Assembly: GCF_000003815.2 (NCBI RefSeq)
Contig: NC_049985.1
Coordinates: 2,473,639 to 2,537,638 of the forward strand
Reading direction: 5' to 3'
Source of the DNA: Branchiostoma floridae
Taxonomy: Eukaryota > Chordata > Leptocardii > Amphioxiformes > Branchiostomatidae
DNA: 64,000 bases
The notes below the pieces were generated by a model. It ran no database searches. It saw nothing but the letters and a program-made list of their open reading frames with translations, and was not told the origin of the DNA. This document shows, one piece after another, positions 26,401-41,400 of this stretch; the stretch's first letter is position 1; every line of letters begins with the position of its first letter. The position numbers were made by a program, and so were the translations under genes.

Positions 26401-29400
26401 TGTGGCCCAGGGCTACAAAGACAAAGATGGGTACCACCCTATGCCTCATCTGGTGCTGGTAAGCAACAACAGTTGATGTATGTATCTGTGATCTTTTCCA
26501 GTTGCCAGCCAGCGAATGTGGGCCCTGCAGCGTCTGCGGAAGCTTCTCCGATCGGGGATGGGTCCGGTACTGAACGTGGATGCTTTGCTGGGAGAGGGCG
26601 ATGAGGAACAGTCCAGGGTCAGTCTTCTAGGATCTTTTCCTTTTCAACACTGTAGTTTTGTCATGTCAAAAGACTCTTTAAAAAATGGTACATACTTCTT
26701 TCTTTGCCAAGAGGAAGAGTATGGAAGCTAAACACACTACACTACCAGTGGACTCGCCACCTGTAGTGTTTAATAAATGCACCTCAGAAGGTCAGATGTG
26801 ACAGGCTGTTCAGTGTAATATATCCTGAACTGTCATGTGGTGTACCTCAGAAGCTACCGGGGTAGTGTGTTGCACCGAAGGGCAGTTGCGGTATACTGGA
26901 TACACATATACAGACACAGACATACCTCACCTCACCTATCCTATCCCTTGACCTTCTAGTGGGTCGTTGAGGCACCACGACTATTTGCTGCACTATCCTC
27001 CTACATCTGACTCTGTCTTCTGCCGCTCAGATCGCTTCAGCTAGACTTAACACAGGCACAGAAAATTCCTAAAATGACGCAAACAAAAAAAGGACCTTTT
27101 TGAAACTCAACATTGCATGTGCTGACTTCTCTGCATTTTTTACAGGCCAACACAGGGAATAGTTAGTAAATTAGACAGATTTTGCAAACTTAACATTTTG
27201 CTGACTTCTTCGATCTATTTTTCTCTGCAGGCGAACACAGGGACCCTGGCCTCTCTAGTGAAAGGCCTGCCTGAGATGCTGCTGAGGCAGTACGAGTATG
27301 AGGATCCCATCGTCAGGGGAGGCAAACACCTGCTGCACAGTTCCTTCTTCATGGTAACATCTTCGCTTAAACTTTATTGGTCCAAAAGAGACATTGCATT
27401 TACATTTTGCATTATATGTTTTTAATGATGAAAATGTTTTGGTTTGTGTGTGAGTTTTATGGCTTGTTTCTGTACAGTATCCCCCCCCCCAAAAAAATAT
27501 ATGGAGAGATTTAGATGATTTTTAGTAATCGGAGATATAGAGAAGTAGAGAGGGGTACTCTGGCAAAAAGTGAGAATAGACTTAAGGTTGTTGTGGCAGA
27601 TAGCAACACTCTTTATTCACTCACACTCTACCTTTGTCTAGTCCTATATGGTCAGTCTGTTCTAGGTACCGTTCAGCAGCACTACCTTTACATCTACATA
27701 TAAGTGGCGGGGACAGAGTATTGGAACTATGTGCCTATCTACTATGTCATCCTCTGAGCTGAGATGCCTCTATATCCTCCCCTACATATGGTATCAGCCA
27801 AGCTTTATAAGAAACTTCTAGTCTCAGGGGCACTGGTCAGTGGACACATGTTGCAGAAGCATAGATTTGGGAGGTTTCTTGGAAATCCAGCCAGGGTTAA
27901 CATATGGAGTTAACATGTAATATTGCCATACAATACATGCTATACTACAGACTGAGACATATTTGACAAAGAAAGAAAAGAGTTCAATTTCTGACTGAAT
28001 TGCGAACATCCTGCTGTTATGACTTTTTGTTTGCAAAAAGCTCTTGTTCATCTCCCTCCTTTCCTCACACCCCAGGAGCTGGTAGCGCTCGCCTGTGAGC
28101 TGGGGCTGGACTGCCTGCCCTGCTGCTCCGAGACGCACAAGTGGGCGTGGTTCCGGCGCTACTGCATCGCCTCTCGTGTGGCGCAAGCCTTGGAGAGAAG
28201 GGACACCTTCCCACAGGTCAGGAGTGGCATTCATTTCTGTTAAGTACCCTTGTCCTGCTGGTGATTTTTTGGCCAATTTGACTAACTTGACCTGTTCTGT
28301 GTTGCTGCTGCATATTTACTCCCCTATTTGAACCCAAACCGATAAGAATACAGATCAGCATGACAAGGGTTAGATATGTCCATCCCATATATAAACAGGC
28401 TCAGCAGGACAAGGACTTTTTTGTTGTTCAATCTGTAATTCTAAGCTTACTAAAATACATTCTGAATTTCAACAGTTTCATGTTATGAAGTTTAGATTTT
28501 TGGACGGATGCGGTGAAATTTTTGTCCATCTCATAAAGCAAATTTCCTTCCCAGTAAAGAGTGTCCTGGACACAACATACAAAATGTCTTGATGCACTTA
28601 TGAAAGTTAGACGTTAGGGCTATCTCCAGCACCTGTCCCTCCGTCCTGGGACGGAAATTTGCTTGTTGGCTGGAGACAGCTGTTGGCATCCAACCGAGCA
28701 ATTTTTAAGGCAAATCAATCTCTACAACTGGACAACATACCCGTTTAGAAACTTTATTTGAACCGACACACAACAACATGTTTTGCCGTGTGGCTTTCTC
28801 AGTGTTTCAGTGTTATAAAGAAATACATACTGGTAATAGAACCTACTCAATACAATAGGTAAAATAAATAAGGTGGAAAATGGAATTTGCATATCAATGA
28901 TTGATGTCTTTAAGCTCTCTCTAACCTTATGATTTCCCCTCAGCCATTCTTTGACGAGGTGATGAAGAAAGTGAAAGAGATCAGCGGGGACGGGGAGGTC
29001 AATGACCTATCCAGAGAACACGAGGACAACCAGGTGAGTTCCATTCCTCCTTCTACTTTTTCTTGCCATTTTTTGTCTTCGAGTGACTTTAGAATTTGAC
29101 ATTAACTTCTGAACCACAATGTTAACTGGAAAGGGTTGTATTTCTTGGGATGAGATGTGAAGGCATTGTCCACTGGTATGCTATGCACATCACCTTGTCT
29201 CTTTAGATTTACAGACTGAGACAACTTTATTGCACTGTTTGTTATTTCTTGCAATTGTAACAGCAGGTACAATGTATGGCAACTTGTGCATACAAGGCTG
29301 CTGAACTATTGCTAATACCTAACAAATTTAAAGAAATATACTTGTACTGCTGGCAGGGCTCGAAATACTGGGTGCATGTGCACCTAAAATTGGAGCTGTG

Positions 29401-32400
29401 CACCCAATTATTTTCTGTGGGTGCACAGGGTGCACCCAACTATTATCTTGGCTTTATGTATGTAAAGATATCAAAGTGTACTAGTATACATCATATTCTT
29501 AACATCTCCGTGTTAGAAAGATAATAAAAATGTCTGTCATGGTACTTGTTTAAGAATTGATAGCATGTAACTAAGTTTTGTTATTAGATTTTTCTGGCAT
29601 TCTACTCAAATCTAAGTGGTGCACCCAAAATTGTTTTGTTGCACCCAATTTTCTTAGCTGGGTGCACCAGTGCACCTAATCCCCAAAATGAATTTCGAGC
29701 CCCGGCTGGTATAGCATGTGTTCCTGGTGTCATTACGATTGAAGATAAGCTCTTCAGTGACCTGAAACATTTCCATTGTTGTTTCCATGACAAACGTTTT
29801 TATTGTTGTTTCCGTAGTAAAACATTTTCATTGTCGTTTCCATGGCAACCAGGTGTTCCATCAGGAGCACGACGAGCAGCTCCTCCAGTGGCTGAGCCGT
29901 CGCCCGGACGACTGGACGCTGTCCTGGGGTGGCAGCGGGCAGATCTGGGGCTGGGGTCACAACCACAGGGGTCAGCTGGGCGGGGTTGAGGGGGCAAAGG
30001 TCAAACTGCCAACCCCCTGCGATGCCCTGGCGGCCTTGAGGCCGGTACAGCTAATCGGGGGAGAGCAGACACTGTTCGCGGTAACTGCTGATGGAAAGGC
30101 AAGATGATGTCTTCTGTTCTTTAAGCTCAAGGAACATAATATCAGTCTAGATATTAAAAATGATTTTCCTTGGAAGTCAGATACGTAGTAGTCACCTATG
30201 CCGCCACAAGCAAAAAGGTGCCTTGAATTGAACTCTGGACTTTACATTAATACTTGCTAAGTTGTAACATTAAATTTATGTATTTTGTATTGTAGATTTA
30301 TGAGTATTGTTGTTAGGTCCTTTGCATACAGTCATAATTTGTATAAACTGACTGACAGTAGGTAGGTAGTAGATGCATGGTAGTAAAGATGTAATAGCAA
30401 GATCAGGGCAATTCCTATTTGGTTACCTGATACATTTGTGCAAATGTAAGAAAGTGAGCTTAGCAGCTGCGGTGCATACAACTGACTTGTTGCTATTGTG
30501 CAAACTGTGCTGGAATGGGTCTTATCTAGCACCAGGCAGGGAGAGCTTGTGTGCACTTACATGTTCTAACATTTCCCATGCCTTCTGTAGGTGTGTGCCC
30601 CAGGGTATGGCGCAGGAGGAAGACTGGGAATTGGAGGCACCGAGTCCGTGTCCAGCCCTACGCTGCTGGAGTCCATAAACTCTGCTGGAATGGGCCTTAT
30701 CTAACATTAGGCAGGGAGAGGTTGAATGTGTACATTTACACATACTAACATTTCCCATACCTTCTGTAGGTGTATGCCACAGGGTACAGAGCAGGAGGGA
30801 GACTGGGAATCGGAGGCACCGAGTCCATGTCTTGCCCAAACTGCTGGAGTCCATAAACTCTGCTAGAATGAGCCTTATCTAGCACCAGACAGGGAGAGCT
30901 TATGTACACTTACATCTACTAACATTTCCCATACCTTCTGTAGGTGTATGCCACAGGTTATGGCGCAGGAGGGAGACTGGGAATCGGAGGCACGGAGTCA
31001 GTGTCCAGCCCCACACTGCTGGAGTCCATACAGCACGTCCACATCAAGAAGGTGGCAGTGAACTCTGGCGGGAAGCACTGCCTGGCGCTGTCGTCGGAGG
31101 GAGAGGTGTTCTCCTGGGGGGAGGCTGAGGACGGCAAGCTGGGGCATGGCAACAGGAAGTAAGGACATACATACAAGCTACTTCGGTTGATTTTTGAACC
31201 AATTAAACCACCTTTTGATGACTCTTTGAAGTTAGATGCTTCCGAAAACAATTTCTTCACGTTAGTAGAGCATAGGATATTATCCTTATGTTTCGATGCC
31301 TATCACAGTATCAGACATATTCCTCAGCTGCTTCTTGACACACTGTATATGTAGATATGTAGAATTAGATGCTATCACCGTCACATGGAATGGCACATCC
31401 CACCACATACATTTATTATTTCACATTTATACATTTTCATGATCAGCACCAAGGACAGACCACTAAAATTCAGAGACTGTATTTTCTGGCTTCCTTAAAA
31501 CATGCAGAGTAGGGTTTACCTTGAAATAGATTGTAACAAGCCAAAGATAAACCGAGTATCACCATTATACATTGTACCTTTATCTATTTATTAATTGTTT
31601 CATTCACACATACACGGCAATACAATGTACATTGTATCGACAGTACAGGTGTCTACAATAACTACTTAAAAGCAGCACTATCACAGCCTCTCATGGCCTG
31701 CATACAAAATGGCAATACTGACATCAAAACTAGCTCAAAGAGAAGGCTTTGGATTGTGGCAAGAGTTTGATAAATATTTAATGTCTTTCCTAGACACAAG
31801 GAGGCAAGCTGCAAAAGAATGCATCAGCTTTTGCCTCCTGGCGTTGAGTGTGTTATCACCTAGCTGTAAAATCATCATAATGAAAATGCCTGTGATCTAA
31901 CTTTGTTACTGTCCTTCCCCAGCTCCTGCGACCGTCCCCGTGTGATCGAGTCGCTGCGAGGGAAGGAGGTGGTGGACATCGCCGCAGGGGGTGCGCACAG
32001 TGCCTGTATCACCTCCACAGGGGAGCTGTTCACTTGGGGGAAGGGCCGGTATGGTAGACTGGGCCATGGAGACAGCGAGGACCAGATGAAACCAAAACTG
32101 GTAAGAAGTGACATTAAAGAACTGAAAGGATATACTATAGTTAACAATCTTGTTCTTGTTCTTGTGTGGATACTGGGTAACACCCCTTAGTGTTGGGGCA
32201 ATCTACCCAGGGCAATCGATATGGTAGACTGGGCCATGTCAACAGCGAGGACCAGATGAAACCCAAACTGGTAAGAAGTGACATTAGGGCGAACTGAAAG
32301 GATAGTTAACAACTGGGGGAAGGGCCGGTATGGCAGGCTGGGCCATGGCGACAGTGAGGACCAGATGAAACCAAAACTGGTAAGCAAATTCCCTAGCCCG

Positions 32401-35400
32401 ATTGTCCTAGGCAAGTGAAAGTGCCTATTGCACAAGCACATGTCCTACCCCACTTGCACGATTGGTTTTCACGGTGATGACTGTTACATGAACTTGTCCT
32501 TACAGATAACAAATAATTCATCTTGGTGATGAAAACAAATAATTCGTTCACTGTGAACATTTAGTTCCGGGAACAAGTTAGATTTGCTCAGACCGTAAAA
32601 GTTTGGTATCGAAAAGACAAAATGAACAGTACCTTGAAATGAAATCTCTGTGAAAATTTACTCCATTTCTTTCTTTGTCCCAGGTTGAGGCGCTGAAAGG
32701 CGTCAGAGTGATCGACGTGGCGTGCGGCAGCGGGGACGCGCAGACGCTGTGCATCACCGACGACGACTCCGTCTGGTCCTGGGGAGACGGGGACTACGGC
32801 AAGCTGGGAAGGGGCGGCAGCGACGGGTGCAAGATTCCGCAGAAGGTGGAGGCTCTGATCGGTCAAGGCGTGGTCAAGGTCGAGTGCGGGTCGCAGTTCT
32901 CTGTGGCGCTCACCAAGTCCGGATGCGTCTACACATGGTAAGGACATTAATTGGGCAGCTACTTTTTATTTTAGTCAGTTTTACCACATTTGGATGCACT
33001 TCTTTCTCTGATTGGTCAAGGCGTGGTCAAGGTCGAGTGCGGGTCGCAGTTCTCTGTGGCGCTCACCAAGTCCGGATGCGTGTACACATGGTAAGGACCT
33101 TGGGCAGCTATTTTTTATTTTATTCAGTTTTACCACTCACACCGGGAAGGTCCCCAGTCTACTCTTCTAGCTACATTGTATATCTGGATGTATTTCTTTC
33201 TCTAATTGGTCAAGGCGTGGTCAAGGTCGAGTGTGGGTCACAGTCCTCTGTGGCGCTCACCAAGTCCGGATGGGTCTACACATGGTAAGTACACGGTACA
33301 GAAGAATGGATCTCTGTGGCACAATCAGGACCTCAACTGTAAGGTGGTTTTAGCTTGAAATATTGTAATTCAACTTGCAGTATTTCCCTTGTATGTTTCT
33401 ACTTTTGAAGCAGCCCCAGCTTCACTGGTTAGAAAAAAATATGAAGAAATTAGCAGAAGAAGAGCAAGAAGCCTTGAGAAAACAGTATGTTTCCCTTCCC
33501 CCTACATGTATGGGACAGCAAATCTTATGTAAGACACTATTTCACATTCGTGAACAGTTTCATCAGGTTGGTACGTCACTGAATAAAGAGACTCTTTTTA
33601 CACAACCAGTGCTTTATTCTCACCGACGTTTCGGTGACCGTCTGTCACCTTCTTCAGGGCAATTCTGACTGGTTCACATTGTACTGCAGGACAGATGTCG
33701 CTGCTCACAGTTCAGATGCGGTCACAAAACGACAGAAAGGCCCATGGTCTGAAAATGCACTTACTCAGGGAGGACTGAAGATGGACTTACTGTCTAAATT
33801 GATGTAAAGGCCTTACTCTGGATAATAGTCCACCCAAACTAACACCAACTGTTCTCAAACATGTTCTCAACTATAGCAAAATGGGGTGGACTTACTGTGG
33901 GAGTAACTCCCCCTCTGAGACAAGTATGTCCACCTTTAGCCTACAGTCATCCTCTTTGTGTATCATCTTTTACTCCTATGGTTCCTAGCATCTTTTAATC
34001 CTACGTTTTCCCCCCAAGCGAGAGTGTGAATGACTGCGGTGCGAGGGTACAGCCGAGTCCATCGCTGAAATTGTGCACGAACTGCAGAACCGCTCCACTC
34101 CCCTCATGTGCCTCACACCCAAACGTCGCCAGGAGACAGGCGCCACCGGGGACTGCATCACCCTTCAACCCCACCNNNNNNNNNNNNNNNNNNNNNNNNN
34201 NNNNNNNNNNNNNNNNNNNNNNNNNNNNNNNNNNNNNNNNNNNNNNNNNNNNNNNNNNNNNNNNNNNNNNNNNNNAGCAGCGACATCTGTCCTGCAGTAC
34301 AATGTGACCCAGTCAGAATTGCCCTGAAGAAGGAGACAGACGGTCACCGAAACGTCGGTGAGAATAAAGCACAGGTTGTGTAAAAAGAGTCTCTTTATTC
34401 ACTATTTCACATTGTTTTCTTTGACTACAGGGGTAAGGGAGACTACCATCGACTGGGACACGGCTCGGACGATCACGTGAGGAGACCACGTAAGGTAGCG
34501 GCACTTCAGGGAAAAAATGTCATCAGCATCGCCACAGGCTCCCTGCACTGCGTGGCCTGCACAGACCAAGGTAGGACAAGAATAATTCTAGTAGGGAGGG
34601 GGTAACACCGTAACAGTATAGGCTCAAGTAGCATACATGTTCGTATAGTCTAGTTGTGAGTAACCTTGTCTCTTGGCCAAAAAGCCTTGAGTTCAAATCC
34701 TAGATGTTTTGCTCACCCAACATGCACACTACTGGAAAAGGTTGCAGTCAATAGGCGGACATTAAGATATGGTCCTCTGTTCAGATGAATTTTTCCAGGA
34801 TAAGTAACCTGTAAATACATGTACTGTACTTTGCACCACTCTTCTCTCTGACACAACAATGGTGTAAATCAGGCAGTACTTTCTTAGCTCACTTCCTCTA
34901 CAGTTGTAAGTTTGAGTGAACAACACATGAGACCTATCTACATGTAGTATTGTATGCACAACAAGTTACATTGAATTATTTTGTGTTTGGCTTCGGAGCC
35001 TATGCAATTTTTTTGTTTCTCTTCTTCTCAAATTATGTCTGACATTTATTTCAAGAAGACCAAGGTAGGAGGCATGTTAATTTTTACTGATTGCCTTTTC
35101 CTTTTCTATGCATATGATTAGGTAATGATTGATTGATATGCGATGTTAAATTTTTAGGTTGATGCAAGCAAATCACCAGCAAGGCTCAGAGTTTTTAATG
35201 TGCAAATTAGGTCCTGCTGACATGTTCTGTACAGTACCTGTGTCCTGACCAGGTGTGTTACCTGTCCACAGGTGAGGTGTTCACCTGGGGGGACAATGAC
35301 GAGGGACAGCTGGGAGACGGGTCCACTAGCGCCATCCCTCGGCCCAGGCTAGTGGCTGCACTCCAGGGTAAGTATTCTGTTATTGCTTCCTTAGGCCACA

Positions 35401-38400
35401 TTCAATTTGTTGGTTCTCGTTCTGATTTTTTAAAGATAATGCCGAATATGAATAAATTATCAACATGAAAACAGGGTCTAGTTATGAGGGGAAAGTGTGG
35501 GCCTTGGTACACAAAGTTTTTTGGGAGCTAATATAGTCAGATGTAAGTTTTCCTCTAAGCCCTGTCTTTTTTTCATCTTGTCTGCTTGGTGAGTTTTTAC
35601 CAAAAAATAGGGAAAACGATAAACACAGCCTTGCCTGGTTCACCTCCAAGCCCTTCCTACTATATATGTTATATAATCCCCATGTCGCCGGTGTATTTTT
35701 TCATACGACCCTTGTCCTTATTGACGTGTGATTGAATACTTTTTCTCTTTAATGCAGGGGAAAAGATCAACATGTTGCTCTGCCCACAGCCATGCCTGGT
35801 CCACCTCCAAACCCTTTCTACCATAATCTCCCATGTTGCCAGTGTGTCTTTTAACACCACCCTTGTTCTTAGGGACATGTGATTGCATTTTTTTTTTTTG
35901 ATAATGCAGGGAAAAAGATCAACAGAGTGGCATGTGGCTCTGCCCACAGCCTTGCCTGGTCCACCTCCAAGCCTGTGAACGCCGGCAAGCTGCCGGTCCA
36001 GGTCCCTATGGAGTACAACCACCTGCAGAACATCACCATGCCGGTCCTACGAAACCGCCTGGTCCTTTTACACCACTTCTCCGACCTCTTCTGCCCGTCC
36101 ATCCCCATGTTCGACCTCCTGAGGGGGAAGCTGGCGGACGAGAACGGGAGCAAGCCTCTGGTTTGATTTCATTGATTTTATATATTTATTTTGCACATTT
36201 TAAAAAGACAATATAAAGCAGATTAAAGAAAGCAAGAAAACAGAAGAAAAAGCCATGTGGCTTACATGTATGCATGCATGCTCTTCCCCCGTCAAAATTT
36301 AAAAATCATAATACAATTTAACAACTTATAAAGTAGTAAAGATGGAACAGATAAGAAAATAATACATTAAACAATGATATAACCCAGTGCATTATACCAA
36401 TTAATACGGAATGGAACGAAATAAAAATGGTTCAATAATTGATAACTAAGCAAATATCAGTAGATAAATAGAAATTTAACATCTTGCGAAATGTAACAAC
36501 TTAACAAGCAAGCAAAATGTACAAATAGAAAAACAATGAGTAGGAGATTAATTAAATGTTTGGTTGTGTTATTGTGTTATGGGGTGGGCCGACTATTCAT
36601 TCTTTGCAGCCAGGGGCTGAATTGCGAGGAGCTTACAATAGGCGGGGCTAAATCACAAGGGTCTGGAGGGAGCTGCCATTCAGCGCCACTCTGGTGACCT
36701 CAATACGACAGTAATTGCCCCAGGTGCAGCCAAGGTACTGTAGGTTTTTGAACCACTCACACCGCACCATCACACATGTGGCGGGTTCTTTAACGTGCCT
36801 GGGTTATGGCTCTCCCCAGACACGGGACCTCCATTTTATGTCCTATCCGAGATTGTCTAATAGTGACTTTTTTACCAGGTGGGGCTGGACACGCTGCGGG
36901 GGGTCCTGGTGTCGTCCGGGAAGGAGGCGGCGTTCAGGAAGGTGGTTCAGGCCACCATGGTGCGGGACCGCCAGCACGGACCAGTCATAGAGCTGAACAG
37001 GATACAGGTGGGTGCGGACTTCTTTAGGTTAGTTTTGGGTTCCAAGTACAGTCAAACCTGTCCAAGGACACCACTCGGGACCAATAAAATCACATCTATG
37101 TAGAAATGTGGTCACTACAGACAGCATTATGAATGCTTGTGTCAATGGGAAAAATTATCTAAGGGATCACCAAAAAGTGCTCACATTAGCCAATTGATCC
37201 CAAAGGTTTGACTTTAGGTTTCTATCGAAAGGAATAGGAATAGGATTTTTTTCCATTTGAACCAGTCATAGACCTCAACAAGATACAAGTGGGTACAGTT
37301 TTGGTCAGATTCCTGTTTGGATCTTTGAACCTGAAATCTTTTACCTCCGTGACAAATTAAGGTATTGTTTTCGGTATGTCTGTTGGTATGTTTGTGTTTT
37401 GGAGCACGGACCGGTCATAGAGCTGAACAGGATACAGGTGGGTGCAGTCCTCTTTAGGGTAGTTTTTGTTAATATACAATGTACTTCAAATATGTTTCTA
37501 TTGAAAAGAATAGCATCAGGGATTCAAATTTTCCAATGGCATAGCAGGTACATTGAATAAAACTAGCAGCTGTAAAGCAGCCTAAGTACCATCCTCTATA
37601 TTTAGTGACCTCTGGCTCAATCCTTCCACTTGCTAACAAAGGATTGATCCAGCGGTCACAATGGAGAATGGTACTCATCAGGCTAACTGTAAAGTACAGA
37701 GATTTGAAGAAAACCTCTCAAGTCATATCAATTCATCTGGCCTACGCTAATAGAAAGATTTGAAACCAAACTGCTTCCCCATATGGAAAAAGTCACCCAG
37801 TGACGCAAAGAATTAGAATATGTATCATTATTTGGGTTGCACTTGCTTGCGATTGAACCAGTTTGAAAGAAATGTCATCACTTTTTTTATTGTCTCCTTG
37901 CAGGTGAAGCGCTCGAGGAGTAAAGGCGGTCTGGCCGGTCCTGACGGGATCAAGTCTGTGTTCGGCCAGATGTGCTCCAAGATGGCGTCCTTCACGCCGG
38001 ACAGTCTGCTGCTGCCCCACAGGGTCTGGAAGGTCAAGTTCATAGGTAGGTCAACTTAATACAAAGGTGAAGTACATTAGGTAGTTGAAGTTCTTCTATG
38101 AATAGTTTCATCAGGTTGGTACGTCACTGAATAAAAAGTCTCTTTTTTTACACAACCATTGCTTTATTCTCACCGATGTTTCAGTGACCATCTGTTACTT
38201 TCTTCAGGGTAATTGTGACCCTTGCAAACCTTGGACTTATGAAAGACTTACCATGGACCATAGTCCTCTTTTCACTGACAGTAAGTCCCATGGTCTGAAA
38301 ATGGACTTACTCAGGGAGGACTGAAGATGGACTTACTGTCTAAATTGATGTAAAGGCCTTACTCTGGATAATAGTCCACCCAAACTAACACCAACTGTTC

Positions 38401-41400
38401 TCAAACATGTTCTCAACTATAGCAAAATGGGGTGGACTTACTGTGGGAGTAACTCCCCCTCTGAGACAAGTATGTCCACCTTTAGCCTACAGTCATCCTC
38501 TTTGTGTATCATCTTTTACTCCTATGTTTTCTATCATCTTTTAATCCTATGTTTTCCCCCCAGGAGAGAGTGTGGATGACTGCGGGGGAGGGTACAGCGA
38601 GTCCATCGCTGAGATGTGCGACGAACTGCAGAACGGCTCCACTCCCCTCATGTGCCTCACACCCAACGGTCGCGAGGAGTCAGGCGCCAACCGGGACTGC
38701 TTCATCCTCAACCCACACGCTAAGGGACCCACGCACATGAACATGTTCAGGTTCCTAGGTAAGACACAAAACCCACGCCTAACACCCATGCACAACCCAC
38801 ACGCCAGGGGACACATGAACATGTGCAGGTTCCTAGGTAAGACACAATACCCAAGCACAACACCCATGCACATGAACATGTTTAGTTGCCTTGGTAAGAC
38901 ACAAAACCCATGCTAAGGGACCCACGCACATGAACATGTTCAGGTTCTTAGGTAAGTCACAACACCCATCCTCAACCCACACGCCAAGGGACCCACGCAC
39001 ATGAACATGTTCAGATTCCTAGGTAAGACACAACACCCACGCACATGAACATGTTCAGGTTCCTAGGTAAGACAACACCCACGCACATGAACATGTTCAG
39101 GTACCTAGGTAAGACACAACACCCATGCACATGAACATGTTCAGGTTCCTAGGTAAGACATAGCACCCACGCACAACACCCATCCTCAACCCACACGCCA
39201 GGGGACCCACGCACATGAACATGTTCAGATTCCTAGGTAAGACTCTGCTTCCTATGTGCCTTGGACAATCCTGTTGCTTTCTGTCTGTCAGGAATTTTCA
39301 GTTGTAAAGAAGTGACCCATTTCCCCCAGCCACATGACTTTACCCACTACTTCATTTTTTTTTTTTTAGTTTTGAAGGACTATTGACTTTGCCCTAATGA
39401 AGGCAGCTGATGAGAAGTTGCCAAAATGTTGGTAGAGGTAAAATAAAGTTTGTGTACCTAAGAAAGCTATGTTGAATTGATTTACCAGCCTGACGAATTA
39501 TTTGCTGATCAGGTTCACCTGACAGGGAACAACAGACAATAAGCGAGATAGTGAGTATGAGTTCTAATGTGTTGTCTGCCGCAGGTATCCTAATGGGGAT
39601 AGCCATCCGTACCGGCAGCCCTCTCAGCCTGAACCTGGCGGAGCCGGTGTGGAAACAGCTGGCAGGGATGCCGCTCACCGTCACCGACCTGACTGAGATA
39701 GACAAGGACTATGTGCCAGGTAAGGAAAGAGTTTGCAGGACAGAAAGGGAAACTGCCAACTACATGATTGTATAGTTCCTTACACCCCACTTGAACAAGG
39801 ACACTCATGATCAAGCATCCATATTCACGTTCCTACCAGAAGACTAGGTTCAAATCCTATCATGCTACTGATCTTGTGCTCTTAGCACTTTACAAGACCG
39901 GTCAGGATACCCTGAAGAGGGTTTTGACCAGTACTGATAAAGATAGATAGATAGATAGACATACATCACTCCACCTATTTGTTAAAAAATGGGTAGCTGA
40001 CTTCGTTTGGGAGGTATAGGATGGTCAAACAAGAGGGATGGTTTCCGCCTTTCAATACCACGCCCTAGACATGGTGGATAACAACCCAATACCTTCAGAC
40101 TCTCCAAAAGTTATGACACCACCTTTTCATGTATGTTTACCTTCTCTCTCCCCGGGACTGATGTACATGTATATCCGAGACGTGAAAAGGACAGCGAGGC
40201 GTTTGAGAACCCCCTATGGTTAAATTGCTGTTACCTTCCACCTCCCCCCAGGGCTGATGTATATCCGAGACATGGAGAAGGACAGCGAGGCGTTTGAGAA
40301 CCCCCCTGGTTTACATGCACCTTTACCTTTTATCTTCTACACCCCCCACCCCCCTCCAGGTCTGATGTATATCGGAGACATGGAGAAGGACAGCGAGGCG
40401 TTTGACAACCCCCCTGGGTTGCTGACGGTTAACATTGTTATTTATCTCCAGGGCTGATGTACATTTGCCCTCTTAGCTCTTGAGAAGCTTGTGAGGCATT
40501 TGAGAGCCCCCCTTGGGTAATTGAAGGTCAATGTTATACATATTGTACTTGTCTCCAGGGCTGATGTACATCCGAGACATGGAGAAGGACAGCGAGGCGT
40601 TTGACAACCCCCCCATGCCCTTCAGCACGTCCAGCGCGTCAGGCGACGAGGTGAAGCTGAGCCCGAAGTACTCCACCATCACCCCCGACAACCGACAGGA
40701 GTACGTACGGCTGGCGCTCAACTACAGGTCTGTGGGAGCATTTCTTTGTTTCAGTCTTCAGCTTACCTTTTTTCATGATCAGGCAACACCAAGTTATCCT
40801 TGTGGTTCCAGGACATTTCTTAGCACAAATTCAACAATCAGTCAAGATGACAACAAATGGTCAAGAGGAAAACTTGAATCTGGTTATACTCACCCTGATA
40901 CTGTATATACTTAGGTACAAATGTATCCCTCAGAGTCTATTTTCATGTGGATTTTGCAGTTACTTATCATCTTTGTAAAACTGAAACCCAACAAATTTAA
41001 TTCTTGTGGCCTTAAGGAACCTGCCTCTTGACTTCGTAGAAGGAGTTGAGTTTGAATCTTGACTCTTGATGTTGACTAATTGTATGCCACAGGAAACAAT
41101 TGCAGTCTTTAGGATAAAATGATTTGGACTTCTGTCTGTTCATTTGTTGCAAAAAGAGGAGAAATTTCCCTTGAAATCCAAGCAAGATGTACTGAACATT
41201 AGAAGAACCAGTGGAAGACAGACCCTTTGGTAAGGTCAGCTGGATCAGGAAAAAATGCAATTTTGTTTTTCAGACTGCATGAGTTTGAGCAGCAGGTGGC
41301 AGCTGTGAGGGAGGGCATGGCCAGAGTCATCCCTGTCCCCCTCCTCTCGCTCTTCACTGGGTACGAGCTGGAGACTATGGTAAGTACCTGTCACCATGGT

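Larger units (their letters stand above)
33553..34275 (+). pseudogene. Displaced copy of a HERC2 intron and HECT exon, ending at an assembly gap
   Basis: This stretch repeats 38100-38720: first a repeat element, then about 200 bases of intron that look identical (33776-33980 versus 38321-38525), then a copy of the exon starting at 38564. The exon part (34020-34175) has many single-base indels and substitutions and runs straight into the 100-N gap. In order it lies 4.5 kb too early, between RLD3 exons. It is either a pseudo-exon or a poor-quality contig end. Confidence 0.75.

Noticed and set aside
40257-40457. Short + strand frame with [13 protein letters not shown] twice
   Set aside because: It runs through two exon-echo copies and ends in a stop; it is not an independent gene.
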